NCBI GenBank assembly: GCA_023386885.1
Contig: JAEWIX010000034.1
Coordinates: 1-10,025, forward strand
Source of the DNA: Pseudomonadota bacterium
Lineage (GTDB): Bacteria; Pseudomonadota; Alphaproteobacteria; Rhizobiales; Xanthobacteraceae
Direction: 5' to 3'
DNA: 10,025 nucleotides
Shown here: in pieces, positions 6,610-10,025 of the stretch
Layout: the number at the start of each line of letters is the position of its first letter
Numbering within the stretch: the stretch's first letter is position 1
Notes under the pieces: generated by a model
Databases searched by the model: none
Seen by the model: only the letters and a program-made list of their open reading frames with translations
What the model was told of the DNA's origin: nothing
Made by a program: the position numbers and the translations under genes

Positions 6610-7680
6610 TTGACATCGTCCCCGCCCGACATCTCCGACAATACCGTTCCCGATGCCGTCGTCGCGTTTTTGTACGATGCGGGTCTCGTGTCATCGGGCG
6701 TCACGCCGTGCTTCACGCCGCTGACCGGCGGCGTGGCGTCGGACATCTGGAAGGTGGAGGCGGGCGATCGCACTTTCGCGGTAAAGCGCGCGTTGCAGAA
6801 GCTGCGTGTTGCGCGCGACTGGCAGGTGCCGGTGACGCGTAACGTCAGCGAGGTCGATTGGCTGCGCGCGGCGGCGAAGGTGGTGCCGGATGCAGTGCCG
6901 CAGGTGCTGGCGCACGATGCGGCGATCGGCGCGTTCGCGATGGCTTATCTCGATCCGGCGCATCATCCGGTGTGGAAGGCGGAGCTTGCGGCGGGACGCG
7001 CGGACCCAACCTTCGCCGCGCGTGTCGGTGACACCGTCGCGGCGATCCACGCCGTCACCGCGCATTCGGATCCGTTGGCGAAGCAGTTCGCCAACGACGC
7101 GTTGTTCCATGCCATCCGGCTCGAACCCTATCTTGAAGCCACCGCGCCCGTGCATCCCGATATTGCCGATACGCTGATGCGGTTGTCGCGCGAGACGCTG
7201 GCGACGAAGGTGGCGCTGGTACATGGCGACGTCAGCCCGAAGAACATTCTGGTCGGCCCGAACGGACCGGTGTTTCTCGACGCCGAATGCGCCTGGTATG
7301 GCGACCCCGCCTTTGATCTCGCGTTCTGCCTCAATCACATGCTGCTGAAATGCCTGTGGGTGCCGCGTGCCCGCACCGCCTTCCTTGCCTGTTTCGATGC
7401 GCTGGCGGCGGCTTATCTCGCTCGGGTAACCTGGGAGCCCGTCGCTGATCTCGAGCGCCGCGCGGCGCGACTGTTGCCGGCGCTGTTCCTCGCGCGCGTC
7501 GATGGCAAGTCGCCGGTGGAATACGTCACGGATGAGAACGACAAGGCGCGGGTGCGTCGCGTCGCGGTGCCGCTGATCGCATCGCCGCCGTCGCGATTGG
7601 CCGATGTGCGCGATGCCTGGGCAAAAACGTTTTCGAGCAAAATGGATACCGGTTCGCGTCAAGAAAACGCGTCAAGATAA
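6610..7680 (+). CDS. Aminoglycoside-phosphotransferase-fold small-molecule kinase
   Basis: This 356-aa protein has the choline/aminoglycoside kinase fold. Seen: a nucleotide loop near LTGGVASDIW (38-47), ATP-binding Lys59 in AVKRA, the catalytic loop VHGDVSPKNIL at 204-214 with base Asp207 and metal-binding Asn212, and a second metal Asp224 in FLDAE, followed by GDPAFDLAF (231-239). All kinase residues are present, so an active ATP-dependent kinase is likely. The N-terminal part reminds me of methylthioribose kinase-like proteins, but this is an impression and no other methionine-salvage gene is present. Antibiotic resistance is not implied: the fold phosphorylates many sugars and metabolites. 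The gene begins with TTG after a strong AGGAG. It lies 52 nt after the glutamate dehydrogenase gene and 21 nt before the enolase paralog, so it probably phosphorylates an intermediate of the same pathway. Confidence 0.88.
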   Translation: MTSSPPDISDNTVPDAVVAFLYDAGLVSSGVTPCFTPLTGGVASDIWKVEAGDRTFAVKRALQKLRVARDWQVPVTRNVSEVDWLRAAAKVVPDAVPQVLAHDAAIGAFAMAYLDPAHHPVWKAELAAGRADPTFAARVGDTVAAIHAVTAHSDPLAKQFANDALFHAIRLEPYLEATAPVHPDIADTLMRLSRETLATKVALVHGDVSPKNILVGPNGPVFLDAECAWYGDPAFDLAFCLNHMLLKCLWVPRARTAFLACFDALAAAYLARVTWEPVADLERRAARLLPALFLARVDGKSPVEYVTDENDKARVRRVAVPLIASPPSRLADVRDAWAKTFSSKMDTGSRQENASR

Positions 7681-7701
7681 AGACTCTTTGGAGCTTGCTG
7701 A

Positions 7702-8988
7702 ATGAGCGATACACGGATTTCGAGCGTGCGCGGACGGCGGGTGTGGGACTCGCGCGGCCGTCCCACCGTGGAAGTCGATGTCACGTTGAAAGGCGGCGCG
7801 TTCGGCCGCGCCATCGCGCCGGCCGGCGCATCGATGGGCAGCGGCGAGGCGGTGGACCTGCGCGACGGTGGCGCAAAGCTCGGCGGCTACGATGTCGGCC
7901 GCGCGGTGAACGCGGTCAACAACGAAATCGCTGCGGCGCTTGCGGGCATGGATGCTTCCGATCAATCGTCAATCGATCAGGCGATGATCGCGCTGGATGG
8001 CACCGCCAATAAAGGCCGGCTCGGCGGCAACGCCATCGTCGCCACCTCGATGGCGGTGTTGCACGCGGCGGCTGCGACCAATGGCGTGCCGCTATGGCAG
8101 CAGCTTGCGCAAGGCCGCAAGGTGCGCATTCCGCTGCCGGAGATTCAGATTTTCGGCGGTGGCGCGCACGCGGCGCGGCGGGTCGATATTCAGGATTTCA
8201 TGGTGATGTGTCCGGGTGCGGCGTCCTTTGCGCAGGCATTGGAATGGACCGCCGAGGTCTATCTTGCTGCCGGCAGTATCATGAAGCAGGCCGGCAAGCT
8301 GCAAGGCGTCGCCGACGAGGGCGGTTACTGGCCGGCATTCCGCAGTAACGAGGAGGCGCTCGATACGCTTGTGGCGTCGATCCTCAAAGCGGGCTTCAAA
8401 GGCGGGTACGATGTTGCGATCTCGCTCGACGTTGCCGCGTCGGAGTTCGGCAAGGGTGGCACCTACACGCTGGCACTCGACGATCGCAAGCTCGACACCG
8501 GCGCGATGATCGACATGCTCGGTCGCTGGTGCGAAGCCTATCCCATCGTGTCTATCGAGGATCCGGTGGCGGAAGACGATGCCGAGGGTTTCGTCGCGTT
8601 CACGCGCGCTTACGGCGATCGCTGTCAGGTGATCGGTGACGATTTCCTCGTTACCAATTCCGCGCGCGTACGCAAGGCGGCGGCCGACGCCGCCGCGACG
8701 GCAGTGCTGATCAAGCCCAATCAGGTAGGCACCGTTACCGAAACGCGCGCGGCGCTGGACGCCGGCAAGACGGCGGGTTTCGGCACCATCGTCTCGGCGC
8801 GCTCCGGTGAGACCGAAGACGTGACCATTGTGCACCTGTCGATCGGCTGGGATGCCGGGCAACTCAAGGTCGGTTCGTTCTCGCGCTCCGAACGCATGGC
8901 GAAGTGGAACGAGTGTCTGCGTATCGAGGAAGCATTGGGCCGCGATGCGGTGTTCGCCGGGCGCGGTGCGCTCGGATTTCGGCAATAG
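7702..8988 (+). CDS. Enolase family protein, divergent paralog
   Basis: This 428-aa protein aligns over its full length with enolase (2-phosphoglycerate to phosphoenolpyruvate). By-eye alignment with E. coli and yeast enolase (yeast numbers in brackets) shows metal ligands Asp243 (246), Glu286 (295) and Asp313 (320), catalytic base Lys338 (345), Lys389 (396), Glu206 in DEGG (211), His156 (159), Arg367-Ser368 (374-375) and loop Ser44 (39) all conserved. Two normally invariant residues differ: SHRSGET reads SARSGET, so Ala366 replaces His373, and QEF reads QDF, so Asp165 replaces Glu168. The first loop reads GASMGSGEA instead of GASTGSREA. The elimination machinery is intact but the substrate pocket is altered, so it may act on another 2-phospho acid or be a poor enolase. 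GGAG 8 nt upstream supports the start. It is third in the cluster, 21 nt after the kinase gene. A housekeeping eno is expected elsewhere. Confidence 0.92.
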   Translation: MSDTRISSVRGRRVWDSRGRPTVEVDVTLKGGAFGRAIAPAGASMGSGEAVDLRDGGAKLGGYDVGRAVNAVNNEIAAALAGMDASDQSSIDQAMIALDGTANKGRLGGNAIVATSMAVLHAAAATNGVPLWQQLAQGRKVRIPLPEIQIFGGGAHAARRVDIQDFMVMCPGAASFAQALEWTAEVYLAAGSIMKQAGKLQGVADEGGYWPAFRSNEEALDTLVASILKAGFKGGYDVAISLDVAASEFGKGGTYTLALDDRKLDTGAMIDMLGRWCEAYPIVSIEDPVAEDDAEGFVAFTRAYGDRCQVIGDDFLVTNSARVRKAAADAAATAVLIKPNQVGTVTETRAALDAGKTAGFGTIVSARSGETEDVTIVHLSIGWDAGQLKVGSFSRSERMAKWNECLRIEEALGRDAVFAGRGALGFRQ

Positions 8989-9003
8989 CTCGGGAGTTTT
9001 CGG

Positions 9004-9843
9004 ATGATTGTCGGATTGGATCACGTCGTCGTTCTCGTCCGCGACATCGATGCAGCGGCATCGGCCTATGCGGCGCTGCTCGGCCGCAAGCCGGCGTGGC
9101 GCAGCGCCGACGAAGCCTCGGCATCGGTGCTGTTCACGCTTGACAATATGTCGGTGGAATTGCTGGCGCCGGTGGCGGGCGCGGCCGGCGATCATATCCG
9201 TGCGACCATCGATGCCAACGGCGAGGGATTGGCGAGCCTTTGCCTGCGCGTTGAAGATATCGCCAACTGGCACCGGCGGCTGGATCGTCTTGGCTTGAAG
9301 CCGGAAGCAATCGGCGACGGCGGCAGCCGCAATCTCATTGATGGTGCGTCGCTGTCATGGAAGCGCACACGCGCGGCGACCGATGCGGCGCATGGTGTGC
9401 GGCTGTTTTTTCTCGAGATGAACGGCCAACGCCCGGCTTCGGAGATCAGTGCTGATGCGCCGATCACCGGGCTCGATCATGTCGTGGTCGAGACCGCCGA
9501 TCCCGAGCGCGCCGCGGCGCTGTACGGCGCGCGGCTCAAGCTCGACATGCGGCTCGATCGTTCGCACGCGGATTGGGGGCATCTGATGTTCTTCCGCTGC
9601 GGCGATCTCATCGTCGAAACGGTGAAGCGCGCAGGCAAGGATTATTCCGACGGCCGCGACCGGCTGTGGGGTCTCAGCTTCCGCGTCGACGACATCGCGG
9701 CGGCGCGCCGGCGGATGCAGGCCGCGGGTATCGAGGTGTCGGAGCCGCGTGCGGGCCGCAAGCCGGGCACGCAGGTCGCGACCGTGCGGAGCGGCACCTG
9801 CGGCGTGCCGACGATTTTGCTTCAGCCGCCGGCGCGCGCGTAA
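9004..9843 (+). CDS. Two-module VOC (glyoxalase/dioxygenase-fold) protein
   Basis: This 279-aa protein contains two vicinal-oxygen-chelate modules. Each begins with GLDHVVV (residues 4-10 and 156-162) and carries the beta-alpha-beta-beta-beta pattern. Possible metal ligands are His7 and Glu52 in the first module and His159 and Glu205 in the second; these are judged by position only. The superfamily includes glyoxalases, extradiol dioxygenases, epimerases and resistance proteins that act on metal-bound oxygen ligands, so the reaction cannot be named. GGGAG at 8992-8996, 7 nt before the ATG, supports the start. It follows the enolase paralog by 15 nt and closes the cluster, so it probably works on a product or by-product of the same pathway. 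No poly-T terminator follows; the next structure is the palindromic repeat at 9865. Confidence 0.85.
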   Translation: MIVGLDHVVVLVRDIDAAASAYAALLGRKPAWRSADEASASVLFTLDNMSVELLAPVAGAAGDHIRATIDANGEGLASLCLRVEDIANWHRRLDRLGLKPEAIGDGGSRNLIDGASLSWKRTRAATDAAHGVRLFFLEMNGQRPASEISADAPITGLDHVVVETADPERAAALYGARLKLDMRLDRSHADWGHLMFFRCGDLIVETVKRAGKDYSDGRDRLWGLSFRVDDIAAARRRMQAAGIEVSEPRAGRKPGTQVATVRSGTCGVPTILLQPPARA

Positions 9844-9864
9844 CGGGGCAAATCAAACGACCCC

Positions 9865-9902
9865 AGCGTCGTCCCCGCGCAGGCGGGGACCCAGAACCCC
9901 TG
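9865..9902 (-). repeat. Palindromic intergenic repeat, GTCCCCGC family, copy 2 (inverted)
   Basis: This is the reverse complement of copy 1 at 44-81 with one difference in 38 nt. Its first 31 nt (9865-9895) are an exact inverse of 9960-9990. It lies 21 nt after the stop codon of the VOC gene and is the first stable structure downstream of the operon; it has no T tract, so a role in 3'-end formation or stability is only possible. Confidence 0.88.
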
Positions 9903-9959
9903 GCGTTGGTTGTTATAAAAGAAACTCGCCTTGGTTGATGGAGCCGAATCGCTGCGGCG

Positions 9960-9990
9960 TCTGGGTCCCCGCCTGCGCGGGGACGACGCT
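9960..9990 (+). repeat. Palindromic intergenic repeat, GTCCCCGC family, copy 3
   Basis: This is an exact 31-nt inverse of 9865-9895, separated from it by 64 nt, so the two could pair as one long hairpin or each fold separately through the 8-bp GTCCCCGC stem. It has the same orientation as copy 1. Nothing gene-like is visible in 9844-10025. Confidence 0.88.
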
Positions 9991-10025
9991 TTTCATGTTG
10001 TGAGTCTGCTCCCGAGGCAATTCCA

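Noticed and set aside
5670..6773. Long minus-strand open frame (367 codons) opposite glutamate dehydrogenase
   Set aside because: It is the antisense shadow of an enzyme with all catalytic motifs on the other strand, with no domain of its own.
6691..7662. Minus-strand open frame (323 codons) opposite the APH-fold kinase
   Set aside because: Composition is that of antisense high-GC codons, and no motif is seen; the + strand kinase has clear catalytic residues and a ribosome binding site.
6610..7680. Antibiotic-resistance call for the APH-fold kinase
   Set aside because: The fold is shared with many metabolic kinases, and the metabolic operon context gives no support for resistance.
8092..9273. 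Long minus-strand open frame (393 codons) opposite the enolase and VOC genes
   Set aside because: It lies antisense to two well-supported genes, crosses their boundary, is rich in Arg/His/Ala as expected from the reverse of high-GC coding DNA, and shows no recognisable motif.
9865..9990. CRISPR-like array from the repeated GTCCCCGC units
   Set aside because: Only two inverted copies are present here with one 64-nt interval; they are not direct repeats with regular spacers, and no cas gene is present.

Overview
The window is high-GC alphaproteobacterial DNA, most likely from the Nitrobacteraceae/Bradyrhizobiaceae group (Bradyrhizobium, Afipia, Rhodopseudomonas, Nitrobacter). The reasons are the base composition, the style of the proteins, and three kinds of palindromic intergenic repeat that I recognise from that group: a GTCCCCGC/GCGGGGAC hairpin repeat, a 'CCTGAGGTG...CCTCGAAGG' repeat, and a 'CGTCATGGCCGGG...CCACGTCTT' repeat. 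The genus cannot be fixed from this sequence. No rRNA, tRNA, transposase, phage or CRISPR feature is visible.

Layout. Positions 1-231 hold one GTCCCCGC repeat and the leader of an aldehyde dehydrogenase gene (232-1662, +), which ends in a clear intrinsic terminator. After a repeat-filled convergent gap comes an enoyl-CoA hydratase/isomerase-family gene (1891-2673, -). It is divergent from a ferredoxin/rubredoxin-type FAD reductase (2824-4044, +). A second convergent gap holds a large double-hairpin repeat. A PfkB-family sugar/nucleoside kinase (4186-5142, -) follows, divergent across about 155 bp from a co-directional four-gene cluster on the + strand: glutamate dehydrogenase (5298-6557), an aminoglycoside-phosphotransferase-fold small-molecule kinase (6610-7680, TTG start with a strong ribosome binding site), an enolase paralog (7702-8988) and a two-module VOC/glyoxalase-fold protein (9004-9843). 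The window closes with an inverted pair of GTCCCCGC repeats.

How the genes may work together. The first half (aldehyde dehydrogenase, CoA-ester isomerase/hydratase homolog, electron-transfer reductase) looks like ordinary accessory oxidative catabolism, with separate transcription units. The second half is the most interesting part. Gaps of only 52, 21 and 15 nt and a good ribosome binding site before each gene suggest one operon. It combines an amino-acid dehydrogenase, a kinase, a divergent enolase and a VOC protein. The enolase keeps its metal ligands and its catalytic lysine, but two active-site residues conserved in true enolases are changed (the His of SHRSGET to Ala, and the Glu of QEF to Asp). 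A phosphorylation step followed by an enolase-type elimination on a substrate other than 2-phosphoglycerate is a reasonable hypothesis, but nothing in the sequence identifies the substrate.
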